Of a stretch of 38,398 bases of DNA, positions 1 to 7,777 are shown one piece after another (the first letter of the stretch is position 1; each line of letters starts with the position of its first letter). The stretch is taken from contig KL370840.1 in NCBI GenBank assembly GCA_000701945.1, positions 1,295,666 through 1,334,063 of the forward strand, given 5' to 3'. The notes under the pieces are model-generated. The model saw only the letters and a list, made by a program, of their open reading frames with translations, did no database searches and was not told where the DNA came from. Source of the stretch: Anaerotruncus sp. MC2020. GTDB taxonomy: Bacteria; Bacillota; Clostridia; Oscillospirales; Ruminococcaceae. Both the position numbers and the translations under genes were made by a program.

Positions 1-198
1 AAAAAGGTCAAGGATAATATAACAATGCTTGATTCATCACCGCTTGCATTTCCTGTATATCCTCATATTTCTAAGGTCAGCTATCGTTTTATTCCGGTCG
101 GAAACTACCTGATCTTTTATCATGTTGACGAGGAGAAGAAAATCGTGTACATCGACCGTTTCCTCTATTCAGCACGTAATATTGAAACGATACTATAA
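1..198 (+). CDS. ParE/RelE-family toxin, 3' part only
   Basis: Frame 1 is open from the window edge to a TAA at 196-198, giving 65 residues of a protein whose start lies outside. The visible part has the layout typical of the C-terminal half of ParE/RelE toxins: a strand ending in GNYLIFYHVDEEKK, then IVYIDRFLYSARNIETIL, where an R before a short final helix is usual. Members of this family poison gyrase or cleave mRNA on ribosomes and are paired with an antitoxin, normally encoded just upstream, which cannot be seen here. A hairpin terminator follows 24 bases after the stop. The family call is reasonably firm. Toxin activity and mechanism are inference. Confidence 0.7.
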   Translation, partial: KKVKDNITMLDSSPLAFPVYPHISKVSYRFIPVGNYLIFYHVDEEKKIVYIDRFLYSARNIETIL

Positions 199-222
199 TG
201 CATATTCATAATGAATGAGAAA

Positions 223-250
223 GAAGCTCCCCAATCAGTTGGGGAGCTTC
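223..250 (+). terminator. Hairpin terminator after the toxin gene
   Basis: A perfect 12-bp stem (GAAGCTCCCCAA with TTGGGGAGCTTC) closes a 4-base loop. The T-tract afterwards is weak (TGCCATTTCCC), so termination may be incomplete. The stem core GCTCCCC is shared with the terminator at 1308-1333. Confidence 0.65.
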
Positions 251-314
251 TGCCATTTCCCTAAATCATAAATTAGTTTCATGAATTAGAGTTTTTTACA
301 GTTTCGATGCTTTT

Positions 315-360
315 TGTAGCCTAAGCTACAACTCTTGGAAATGCCGTAGTTTTGGCTACA
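315..360. promoter_or_regulatory. Inverted TGTAGC sites upstream of the lipoprotein promoter
   Basis: TGTAGC (315-320), CTAA, GCTACA (325-330) form a perfect 6-bp palindrome. A second, weaker palindrome (GTAG 346-349 with CTAC 356-359) includes another GGCTACA. They sit 20-70 bases upstream of the -35 element and could be an operator. Nothing in the window identifies the regulator. The 251-480 gap holds no gene. Confidence 0.3.
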
Positions 361-380
361 TTTCGAGGAATTATTGAATA

Positions 381-409
381 TTGAATCTCTCGCGGAATCG
401 TGGTATTAT
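381..409 (+). promoter_or_regulatory. Sigma-A promoter for the lipoprotein
   Basis: A -35 TTGAAT (381-386) and a -10 TATTAT (404-409) are separated by 17 bp, with about 65 bp of leader before the start codon at 480. Confidence 0.5.
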
Positions 410-479
410 AAAATCACGGAAGGGAAAAAGCCCCTCAGAAAATGAAAATCTTAAATGATAATAAAAGGAGAAATCAATC

Positions 480-1277
480 ATGAAAACCAGAAAGATCACA
501 GTATTCGCAATCGCTTCTATCCTCGGTGCAATCGCACTTGCAAGCTGCGGACGTGCAGTTGAGACATCGATGAACACAGGTAAGGCTCAGCCTACAACAG
601 AGGCAGTACAGACCACTGAGGCAGCTACATCTGCTGCTGCACAGCCTGCCGCTGAGCAGAGCACAAACGCCGCTTCCAGCAACACAGAGAGCGTTCCTGT
701 AGCACAGAACACTTCCTACGACGCAGATCAAAACACTTTCTCATATACACAGCAGGCTGCAGCTCAGGCTCCCATTCAGAAGGAAGCAGTTCCCGCATAC
801 AAGGCAGCAACTCCCGCAGAGCAGGCAGCTGCTAACAATGCGCTCGCATACGCTGGCGGAAACGGTAAGATAGTCAGCTCCGAGGCTGTTCAGACAAACG
901 ACGGCTCCGCAGCATACCGCTTCGGTATCCTCCCTCTTGATAACACAAATGCTTCTGCATGGTACTACATCGCAGGCGAGAACTTCGCAATGACTGAGGG
1001 CGAGTGGATAAGCAAACAGGACACACTTACCAAGGAAGAATGGGAGCATTACTATGATTCCGCCGAGCACAGATTCGCATTTGCGAGCCAGCAGGCAGGT
1101 CAGAATGCAATCGCTGCTTCGGGTATCGCTGACGGCATGATAGTAAGCTGCGACTTCGTGAACTATGACTACGACAAGCTCCAGTATGCTTTCAAGGTTG
1201 GCGTACGCTCCATGAGCGATGCGAACGCTCCTGTCTCGTACTTCATGGCTGGCACTGACTACGCTGAAAAGTGCTGA
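480..1277 (+). CDS. Secreted lipoprotein with Ala/Thr/Gln-rich linker and duplicated C-terminal domain
   Basis: The 265-residue product begins with a lipoprotein signal peptide: KTRK, a hydrophobic stretch, then the lipobox LASC with the lipidated cysteine at residue 23. It should be anchored to the outer face of the membrane. Residues 30-110 are low complexity (A, T, Q, S, P), typical of a wall-spanning linker. The rest contains two related segments, about 115-175 and 205-262. Each begins with an NALAYAG or NAIAASG helix and ends in an aromatic strand (AWYYIAGENFA, VSYFMAGTDYA), which suggests an internal duplication of a small alpha/beta domain resembling PepSY-type repeats. I do not recognise a characterised family. 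The start is supported by AAAAGGAG at 463-470. It is monocistronic, with its own promoter and a shared terminator. Confidence 0.75.
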   Translation: MKTRKITVFAIASILGAIALASCGRAVETSMNTGKAQPTTEAVQTTEAATSAAAQPAAEQSTNAASSNTESVPVAQNTSYDADQNTFSYTQQAAAQAPIQKEAVPAYKAATPAEQAAANNALAYAGGNGKIVSSEAVQTNDGSAAYRFGILPLDNTNASAWYYIAGENFAMTEGEWISKQDTLTKEEWEHYYDSAEHRFAFASQQAGQNAIAASGIADGMIVSCDFVNYDYDKLQYAFKVGVRSMSDANAPVSYFMAGTDYAEKC

Positions 1278-1307
1278 TAACAAATCTCCTTAAATATCTA
1301 CACGCAA

Positions 1308-1333
1308 AAAGCTCCCCGAATTCGGGGAGCTTT
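1308..1333. terminator. Bidirectional terminator between convergent genes
   Basis: A 26-bp perfect palindrome (AAAGCTCCCCGAA and its complement) lies between the lipoprotein stop at 1277 and the GH18 gene stop at 1338. It carries A runs on one side and T runs on the other, so it can serve both transcripts. Confidence 0.75.
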
Positions 1334-1337
1334 CGCG

Positions 1338-2480
1338 CTATCCAACGAGCATTTTTCTCATCATACACAGGTCAAACACATCGAGCCTGCCGTCTTCGCA
1401 CAGGTCGCCTGTCTGCCAGTCAGCGAGTTCCGAATCAGGAGCCGCAAGCAGCCACCTCTGCAACAGCACAAGGTCGGACACATTGAAGCTGCCGTCAGAG
1501 TTCACATCTCCTGCGACGGAAGTCTCGCCGCGGAGCGTATCGTTTATCACCTTCAACAGGGACTGCTCGCCCTTTGCGTCCTGCGTGAGCTCCCATATCA
1601 TAATGCCGCCGTAGTCCTTGGCAAGCTCCGCTTTTTTCGCCATTGTGACAGCTCCGTTGTAGGCGATGCCTTCGCAAATATCCGCGCTGTAATACTTGTC
1701 ACCCTTGCTGACCACGTCGGCGAAGGACATATAGGAATTCCAGTCCAGCTCGCCGTCAGCGGTGTATCCTCTGCCGTAGAAGGGCACTCCGAGAACGAGC
1801 TTCTCCTTTGGAATTTTCTTTTTCTCTGCGAAGTAGTCAAGGCACTCTACAGAGTATTCATACGAGGCGTGAGAATACTTGTCCAGATCATTGTCGTAAG
1901 CCATAACGTTGACGAAATCGAACAGCGCGAACGTCTCGGAAGTGACCTTTCGCGCCACCCACTGAGCCGTAGCAGTGGACATCTCCATATCCCTCTCATC
2001 GCAGAGAGCGCGCAGCTCCGTACACCAGTCACCGTAATAGTTCCATATCTGATGATTCGAGCTGAGCTCGATATCGAGGTCGATACCGTCTAAGTCGTAG
2101 GTTTCGCAGTAGTCCATAATGTTAGCGTTGAACTCGGCACGCTCCTCGGGAGTGTCAATGTGTTGGAGGTAGCCGTCACAGCCTCCTCCGCCTCCGAGAG
2201 CGGCGAATACCTCGACATCGTGGCTGTGCGCTTCGGAGACAATGCTTTTCAGCTTATCATCGGGTATGTAGCAGAACAGCCTGCCGTTTTCATCGGGATT
2301 GCAGAACGCGATGTTGATATGCGTTAGCTCGTCGAGGTCGAGCTCGCTGAACGGCTGATAATTCCAGTCGGGCAGATAGCCAACTATCCTGTGCGGAGTT
2401 TTGCTCTCCGTCGCCGATGAATAAGTTGGTACGGCAAGAACCGCCACGGCAGCAATGGCAATTATCCTGTGTGCTTTCAT
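1338..2480 (-). CDS. Cellulosomal GH18 glycosidase with dockerin
   Basis: The product has 380 residues: signal peptide 1-24, a GH18 barrel at about 30-310, and a type I dockerin at 324-380. The GH18 active-site motif DGxDxDxE is intact as DGIDLDIE (131-138), with E138 the expected acid of the substrate-assisted mechanism. The YDND and YGRGY segments are also typical. The dockerin has two calcium-loop/helix repeats (GDVNSDGSFNVSDLVLL and GDLCEDGRLDVFDLCMM). It would attach the enzyme to a scaffoldin cohesin on the cell surface or in a cellulosome. The catalytic domain is short and lacks an obvious chitin-binding module, so the substrate could be chitin oligomers, peptidoglycan or N-glycan (endo-beta-N-acetylglucosaminidase). 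AAGGAGG sits 8 bases upstream of the ATG. Family assignment is firm; substrate is not. Confidence 0.9.
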   Translation of the reverse strand: MKAHRIIAIAAVAVLAVPTYSSATESKTPHRIVGYLPDWNYQPFSELDLDELTHINIAFCNPDENGRLFCYIPDDKLKSIVSEAHSHDVEVFAALGGGGGCDGYLQHIDTPEERAEFNANIMDYCETYDLDGIDLDIELSSNHQIWNYYGDWCTELRALCDERDMEMSTATAQWVARKVTSETFALFDFVNVMAYDNDLDKYSHASYEYSVECLDYFAEKKKIPKEKLVLGVPFYGRGYTADGELDWNSYMSFADVVSKGDKYYSADICEGIAYNGAVTMAKKAELAKDYGGIMIWELTQDAKGEQSLLKVINDTLRGETSVAGDVNSDGSFNVSDLVLLQRWLLAAPDSELADWQTGDLCEDGRLDVFDLCMMRKMLVG

Positions 2481-2649
2481 GCGATTTTCCTCCTTGCGGT
2501 TTCTTTATTTCTATTATAAGGCAGGGGTGATACAATTGTCAATACACGGATATATTTGGCAGCTGATTCGGTGAATAATATAGTTTCTGTTTTCCTGTAT
2601 GTATAATATATGCAGAGTCTTACTATATGTAAATGTTCGACAAATTTAC

Positions 2650-2678
2650 TTGACATATATTGCTGACAATGGTATAAT
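2650..2678 (+). promoter_or_regulatory. Consensus sigma-A promoter of the TIR/SPFH operon
   Basis: A perfect TTGACA (2650-2655) and a perfect TATAAT (2673-2678) are separated by 17 bp. They are followed by a roughly 70-nt AT-rich leader before the GGGGAGG Shine-Dalgarno and the ATG at 2756. Such a strong promoter suggests substantial basal expression. Confidence 0.85.
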
Positions 2679-2755
2679 ATTTATAATGTATTTGCTACAT
2701 CAGGGAAATTTTTTATCCTTAATATATTGATTTTTTTATTGCGGGGAGGATAATC

Positions 2756-4192
2756 ATGGCAGTTTATAAATGTAAAATGTGCGGCGGTACGCTTGAGATC
2801 GCCGAGGGAATGACCGTTTCTGAGTGCGAATACTGCGGAACTAAACAGACTTTGCCAAAAGCTCAGGACGATGCAACAGCAAATCTTTTCAATCGAGCAA
2901 ACAATCTGCGATACAAATCTGAATTTGATAAAGCACAGGCTCTGTATGAGAAGCTTGTGACGAATTATCCGGATGATTCAGAAAGCTACTGGGGTCTTGT
3001 TCTTTGTAAATATGGTATTGAATACGTGGAAGATCCTGCTACGCTTAAAAAGATTCCAACCTGTCACAGAACTCAGCTCGAACCCGTACAGACCGATCCT
3101 GACTATCTCGCTGCACTTGAACACGCTGACTTTATGCAGCGTGCGGTCTATGAACAAGAAGCAGCTGAGATTGACCGCATACAGAAGGATATCCTTGCTA
3201 TTGCACAGAACGAAGCTCCTTTCGATGTTTTCATCTGCTACAAGGAGACCGATGCTGACGGAAAACGTACGCAAGATTCAGTTATTGCCAACGATATTTA
3301 CTATCAGCTCACACAGGAAGGCTTCAAGGTCTTTTATGCAGCTATAACGCTGGAGGATAAACTTGGACAGGCTTATGAACCGTATATTTATGCGGCTCTT
3401 CACTCCGCAAAGGTAATGCTCGTACTCGGAACTAAACCCGAATATTTCGATGCTGTATGGGTGCAGAATGAGTGGAGCAGGTATCTAAAGATAGTTCGTG
3501 AGGACAGGAGCAAACTGATCATCCCGTGTTACAGGGATATGGATGCATATGAGCTTCCTGAGGAATTCGCTCATTTGCAGGCTCAGGATATGTCAAAGAT
3601 AGGTTTTATCAATGATGTTATCCGAGGTATCAAGAAGGTCCTGACGGTTGACAAGTCTGAAAAAGAAAAAAATACTTCTTCGTTTCAAGGGGCGATTCAG
3701 GGTCAATCGCATTTAGAAGTTGCTCCTCTCTTAAAAAGAGTGGAACTCTTCTTGGAAGATGGTGAATTTGACCGTGCTGACGATTTTTGTGAGCAGGTAT
3801 TAAATATTGAACCAACCAACGCAGATGCCTATCTTTTCAAGTTGATGATAGAGTTTAAATGCGCATCCAAAGATTCATTATCAAATCTAAATCAGCCGAT
3901 ACATGATAGTAAAAATTATGCTAAAGTCTTACGTTTTGGTAATGATGAACAAAAGAACACCGTACAGAATGCTGACTCTGCTATTCAAGACCGATTAAAA
4001 AAGGCTGAAGAAACAGCAAAACAAGAAAAAGAAGCGGCGGCTATTTTGAACGACGAAAATATTGATGAATACATTGACGTAGTTTGTCCATATTGTGGCG
4101 GCGAATTATCATTTATGAAATGGCAAATATATGAGAAAACTCTATCATGTCCAATGTGCTACAGAGAATTCATTTGTAATAAGGAGATATAA
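2756..4192 (+). CDS. Zinc-ribbon / TPR-like / TIR-domain protein (first paralog)
   Basis: The 478-residue product has four parts. An N-terminal zinc ribbon uses CKMC (6-9) and CEYC (24-27). A helical TPR-like stretch (about 45-150) contains FNRANN, FDKAQALYEKL and the conserved PTCHRTQ. A TIR domain (about 156-290) runs from the FDVFICYKETD strand to the DMSKIGF segment. A second helical region is followed by a C-terminal zinc ribbon (VCPYCGGEL, LSCPMCYREF). In the TIR helix corresponding to the SARM1 catalytic helix there is WVQNEW with E239, the candidate NADase glutamate, so the domain may cleave NAD or make a signalling nucleotide. The gene heads a three-gene operon. The next Shine-Dalgarno (AAGGAG) lies inside its final codons and only 5 bases separate the two genes. 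The 3' third is clearly more AT-rich than the TIR part. Domain calls are firm; activity is inference. Confidence 0.85.
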   Translation: MAVYKCKMCGGTLEIAEGMTVSECEYCGTKQTLPKAQDDATANLFNRANNLRYKSEFDKAQALYEKLVTNYPDDSESYWGLVLCKYGIEYVEDPATLKKIPTCHRTQLEPVQTDPDYLAALEHADFMQRAVYEQEAAEIDRIQKDILAIAQNEAPFDVFICYKETDADGKRTQDSVIANDIYYQLTQEGFKVFYAAITLEDKLGQAYEPYIYAALHSAKVMLVLGTKPEYFDAVWVQNEWSRYLKIVREDRSKLIIPCYRDMDAYELPEEFAHLQAQDMSKIGFINDVIRGIKKVLTVDKSEKEKNTSSFQGAIQGQSHLEVAPLLKRVELFLEDGEFDRADDFCEQVLNIEPTNADAYLFKLMIEFKCASKDSLSNLNQPIHDSKNYAKVLRFGNDEQKNTVQNADSAIQDRLKKAEETAKQEKEAAAILNDENIDEYIDVVCPYCGGELSFMKWQIYEKTLSCPMCYREFICNKEI

Positions 4193-4197
4193 AAACA

Positions 4198-6057
4198 ATG
4201 GCAGTTTATAAATGTAAAATGTGCGGCGGTACACTTGAGATCGCCGAGGGAATGACCGTTTGCGAGTGCGATTACTGTGGTACCAAGCAGACGCTCCCTA
4301 AAACCGACAACGAACAGAACCTTAATATGTTCAACCGCGCTAACCACTTCCGCCAGCAGTGCGAATTCGACAAGGCGGCAGAAATATACGAGAAAATGGC
4401 GAACCGCTCTGAGGACGACGCCGAGCTTTACTGGTCGATAGTGCTGTGCAGATACGGTATCGAATACGTCGATGACCCGCTCACGAAAAAGAAGATACCC
4501 ACCTGCCACCGTACACAGTTCCGCTCGATCCTCGATGACCCTGACTATCAGACAGCTCTTGAACATGCGGATATGCTCCAGCGAGGCGTCTATGAGAGCG
4601 AAGCCGCTTACATCGACAAGGTGCAGAAGGGGATACTTGAAATATCCAACAAGGAACAGCCATTCGACGTTTTCATCTGTTACAAGGAGACCGACGAAAA
4701 CGGCAGACGTACTCCCGATTCCGTACTCGCACAGGAATTGTATTACGGGCTCACGCAGGAGGGCTTTAAGGTCTTTTTCTCGCGTATCACACTCGAATCC
4801 AAGCTCGGAACTGAGTATGAGCCATACATATTCGCGGCACTGAACAGCTCTAAGGTCATGGTAGTAGTGGGCACAAAGCCGGAGTATTTCAATGCTGTAT
4901 GGGTCCGTAACGAGTGGTCACGCTATCTCATGCTCATGCAGGAGGACCGCAGCCGCACCATTATCCCTGCGTATAAGGATATGGACCCCTATGACCTGCC
5001 GGACGCCCTTTCAATGTTTCAGGCACAGGATATGTCAAAGCTGGGCTTTATGCAGGACCTGATACGCGGCATTCGCAAGCTTGCGGCTGCTGAAGCTCCT
5101 GTAAAAGAAGTCCAAAAGGTCGAGGTCGCTGTTCCTGCAAATGCAAACGTTGAGAACCTCATAAAGCGCGGCAAGCTCGCGTTAGAGGATAAGGAATGGG
5201 AAAAGGCAGACGATTTCTTCGAGCAGGTGCTCAATGAAAACGTCGAGGAACCTCGTGCATACGTTGGCAAGCTAATGGCTCAGCTCAACATCTGCACGGA
5301 GGAGGATTTCTGTTCCCTCGAAGTTGATTTCAGTGAATACGATAACTACAAAAAAGCTTACAGATTTGCTGATGATAATTACAGGGAGAAAATATCATCG
5401 TATCTTAACACTGCTCTCTCTAACAAAAACAGAGCTTTGTACGAACAAGGTCTCGGGCTTTTAGGCAATGCTAAGAGCTTTGACGATTTTTTGAATTGCC
5501 GTGCAGTATTTGAAAGCCTTGATCCCATTGACGGAAAGGACGCATCGATCCAAGAGTGTAATGAAAAGATGTATGGCATTATAATTGACAGACTGGAAAA
5601 TGCATATAGTGATATAGATGTTAAATGGGCTAAATCGGCAAGCGATAATCTTTCAGGCTACTATGACCTTTCAGATTTTGAGATAAAATACAACTCCAAA
5701 CTTGAAGAGGTAACTAAAAATGAAGGACTTTATCAGCAGGCTGCATCATTACTTAAAAATGGTAATACAGAAGAATTTGGAAAAGCAATCGATATACTTG
5801 AAAGCATTATTTCGTACAGGGATAGTTCTGAGATCGTTAGGATCAATAAACAACGCTACATAAAAAAAGTGCGCACAGAAGAGTATGAGAAAAAACTGGA
5901 TACCATAAATGAAGAACGTAAGAGACTGTATGAGGAGAACAGTTCATTAGGATTGTTTGCAGGAAAGCGTAAAAAGGAAATTGAATTAAGATTGCGTGAG
6001 CTTTATAATATGGAAGAAGAACTGAACAGCGAATACTCAGATGTCGCTCATGCGTAA
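4198..6057 (+). CDS. Zinc-ribbon / TPR-like / TIR-domain protein (second paralog)
   Basis: The 619-residue paralog of the preceding gene has the same zinc ribbon (CKMC 6-9, CDYC 24-27), the PTCHRTQ helical linker and a TIR domain at about 156-290 with FDVFICYKETD and candidate catalytic E239 in WVRNEW. After the TIR domain it has helical repeats (about 325-580: WEKADDFFEQVL, then KSFDDFLNCRAVFESL and EFGKAIDILESI) and ends in a charged coiled coil (EERKRLYEENSSLGLFAGKRKKEIELRLREL). It lacks the C-terminal zinc ribbon of the first paralog. The first 64 bases are almost identical to those of that gene although the bodies have diverged. The likely role is a TIR effector or signalling protein working with its neighbours. 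Confidence 0.85.
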   Translation: MAVYKCKMCGGTLEIAEGMTVCECDYCGTKQTLPKTDNEQNLNMFNRANHFRQQCEFDKAAEIYEKMANRSEDDAELYWSIVLCRYGIEYVDDPLTKKKIPTCHRTQFRSILDDPDYQTALEHADMLQRGVYESEAAYIDKVQKGILEISNKEQPFDVFICYKETDENGRRTPDSVLAQELYYGLTQEGFKVFFSRITLESKLGTEYEPYIFAALNSSKVMVVVGTKPEYFNAVWVRNEWSRYLMLMQEDRSRTIIPAYKDMDPYDLPDALSMFQAQDMSKLGFMQDLIRGIRKLAAAEAPVKEVQKVEVAVPANANVENLIKRGKLALEDKEWEKADDFFEQVLNENVEEPRAYVGKLMAQLNICTEEDFCSLEVDFSEYDNYKKAYRFADDNYREKISSYLNTALSNKNRALYEQGLGLLGNAKSFDDFLNCRAVFESLDPIDGKDASIQECNEKMYGIIIDRLENAYSDIDVKWAKSASDNLSGYYDLSDFEIKYNSKLEEVTKNEGLYQQAASLLKNGNTEEFGKAIDILESIISYRDSSEIVRINKQRYIKKVRTEEYEKKLDTINEERKRLYEENSSLGLFAGKRKKEIELRLRELYNMEEELNSEYSDVAHA

Positions 6058-6073
6058 AAAGGAGTGCATTATT

Positions 6074-7669
6074 ATGAGCAAGCATACAATAAAATGCCCG
6101 ACCTGCGGCAGAATGACTGAGCTTTCAGACGGGCTTTTCAAGTCGATGCCCGATACATATACCTGTCCCATGTGCAGCACCGTCATCGACGTTGCTAAGG
6201 CTGCCGCGATGAGTGCGGAAAGCAAAAAGGGAGTTATCTCCGTCATCAAGTATGAGGGCGACAATAATACATTCATCTGGAAACACCCTCTTGAGGACTT
6301 CAACATCGGCTCGCAGCTCATCGTCCACGAGTCGCAGGAGGCGGTTTTCTTCCGCAACGGTCAGATGCTTGACCGGTTTTCAGCCGGAAATCATACCCTT
6401 ATCACTGAAAATATACCTCTGCTGAGAAAGGCTCTTTCCCTCGTTCTGAACACTGATACACCCTTCCACTGTGAGGTCTATTTCATAAATAAGACTGTTC
6501 AGATGGGTGTGAAATGGGGAACTCCCGACAAGGTGCGCTTCATCGACCCGCTAACGGGCGTTCCGCTTGAAATAGGCGCTTGCGGCGAGATGAACCTTGC
6601 TGTCAGCGATCCGGAAAAGCTGCTTCTGAAAGTCGTGGGAACTATGTCCGGCATATCATGGAATGCCGACAGCAGCGGATTTACAAAGTCGCTGCAGCTT
6701 GCGTTCCGTCCGCTTATTTCCAACGCTGTCAAGACTAATCTCCCTGCTGTTATCAGGCAGAACGATATCGACCTCCTCGAGATAGATGAGAGACTTGATC
6801 TTGTATCGGCATCTCTCAGGGATAAGATACTTCCCGGTTTTGAGGAGTATGGTCTGACGATACCGCAATTCTACGTTACAAGCATTCTTCTTCCCGAGGA
6901 CGACCCTAATTTCAAACGTATCCGTGAGCTGCATACCGTAACATTGCAGCAGAGAATGCTTCAGGCTCAGGCAAGCGTGAAAATAGCCGAAGCCCAGAAT
7001 GAGACTCTCTACCGCACCGAGCAGGAAAAGAGCAAGGCAGCGATCGAGGCTGCACGCCGCGAAGCAGAATTGCAGCGTCAGCTCACTGAGACTGAGATAG
7101 CCAAACGCGAAGCTGAGCGTCGTATCATTGAGGCTCAGGCGGAAGCTACTTCACAGCGTGTACAGGGTCTTACCGAGGCGGAGATAATGCGCGCCAAGGG
7201 CTACGATCAGAAAGACGTATTGCAGGCAGAAGTTCAGAAGGCATATGCCGAGGGACTCGGTAATATGACTATAAACGGCGGAGCAGGCGGTGTTATGGGC
7301 GATATGCTCGGCATGGGCATAGGTCTTGCAGCGGCTAAGAATATAGCTCCGCAGTTTGGCAATATGTTCGGAGGCACGGAGACAGCGCCATTTTCCGGAA
7401 GTGTTCCTGCTGTTCAGCCGGCAGCAGACCAGTGGCAGTGCAGCTGCGGCAATGCGGCTACGGGAATGTTCTGCAATAACTGCGGAAGTCCCAAACCCGC
7501 TCCGCCCGCAACGTGGGACTGTCCATGCGGCAACAGGGGCGTTATCGGCAACTTCTGTAATATCTGTGGAGCGAAGCGCCCCGAAGCTCCTTCGGCGTGG
7601 GACTGCTCATGCGGAAATAAAGGTATAGTAGGCAACTTCTGCAATAACTGCGGTGCGAAGAAGCCGTGA
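6074..7669 (+). CDS. SPFH-domain (YdjI/flotillin-like) protein with zinc ribbons at both ends
   Basis: The 531-residue product starts with a zinc ribbon (CPTC and CPMC, residues 8-35). An SPFH/band-7-type domain follows at about 50-300 (LIVHESQEAVFFRNGQML through ITSxLLPEDD-like VTSILLPEDDPNFKR). A long Ala/Glu/Arg-rich coiled coil (about 300-390) leads to a Gly/Met-rich hydrophobic segment. Three C-terminal CxCGN-x8-CNxCG ribbons close the protein. This matches the virion-core/YdjI type of SPFH protein, which in Bacillus belongs to a membrane-stress operon with zinc-ribbon partners. SPFH proteins oligomerise on membranes. I chose ATG 6074 over the longer frame from 6041 because AAAAAGGAG (6056-6064) is correctly spaced for it. 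It is the third gene of the TIR operon, so it may scaffold the TIR proteins. That link is inference. Confidence 0.85.
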   Translation: MSKHTIKCPTCGRMTELSDGLFKSMPDTYTCPMCSTVIDVAKAAAMSAESKKGVISVIKYEGDNNTFIWKHPLEDFNIGSQLIVHESQEAVFFRNGQMLDRFSAGNHTLITENIPLLRKALSLVLNTDTPFHCEVYFINKTVQMGVKWGTPDKVRFIDPLTGVPLEIGACGEMNLAVSDPEKLLLKVVGTMSGISWNADSSGFTKSLQLAFRPLISNAVKTNLPAVIRQNDIDLLEIDERLDLVSASLRDKILPGFEEYGLTIPQFYVTSILLPEDDPNFKRIRELHTVTLQQRMLQAQASVKIAEAQNETLYRTEQEKSKAAIEAARREAELQRQLTETEIAKREAERRIIEAQAEATSQRVQGLTEAEIMRAKGYDQKDVLQAEVQKAYAEGLGNMTINGGAGGVMGDMLGMGIGLAAAKNIAPQFGNMFGGTETAPFSGSVPAVQPAADQWQCSCGNAATGMFCNNCGSPKPAPPATWDCPCGNRGVIGNFCNICGAKRPEAPSAWDCSCGNKGIVGNFCNNCGAKKP

Positions 7670-7697
7670 TTTCAGGCTTGAAATGATTTGTTAAGCC

Positions 7698-7726
7698 TTG
7701 ACAAACACACAATATCATGTTATAAT
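7698..7726 (+). promoter_or_regulatory. Consensus sigma-A promoter
   Basis: TTGACA (7698-7703) and TATAAT (7721-7726) with a 17-bp spacer, upstream of the gene starting at 7778. This separates that gene from the TIR/SPFH operon transcriptionally. Confidence 0.85.
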
Positions 7727-7777
7727 GCTGGCAGTGAGTAATATGAACGCAAGCAAGTGAGATTACAAGGAAGACGT

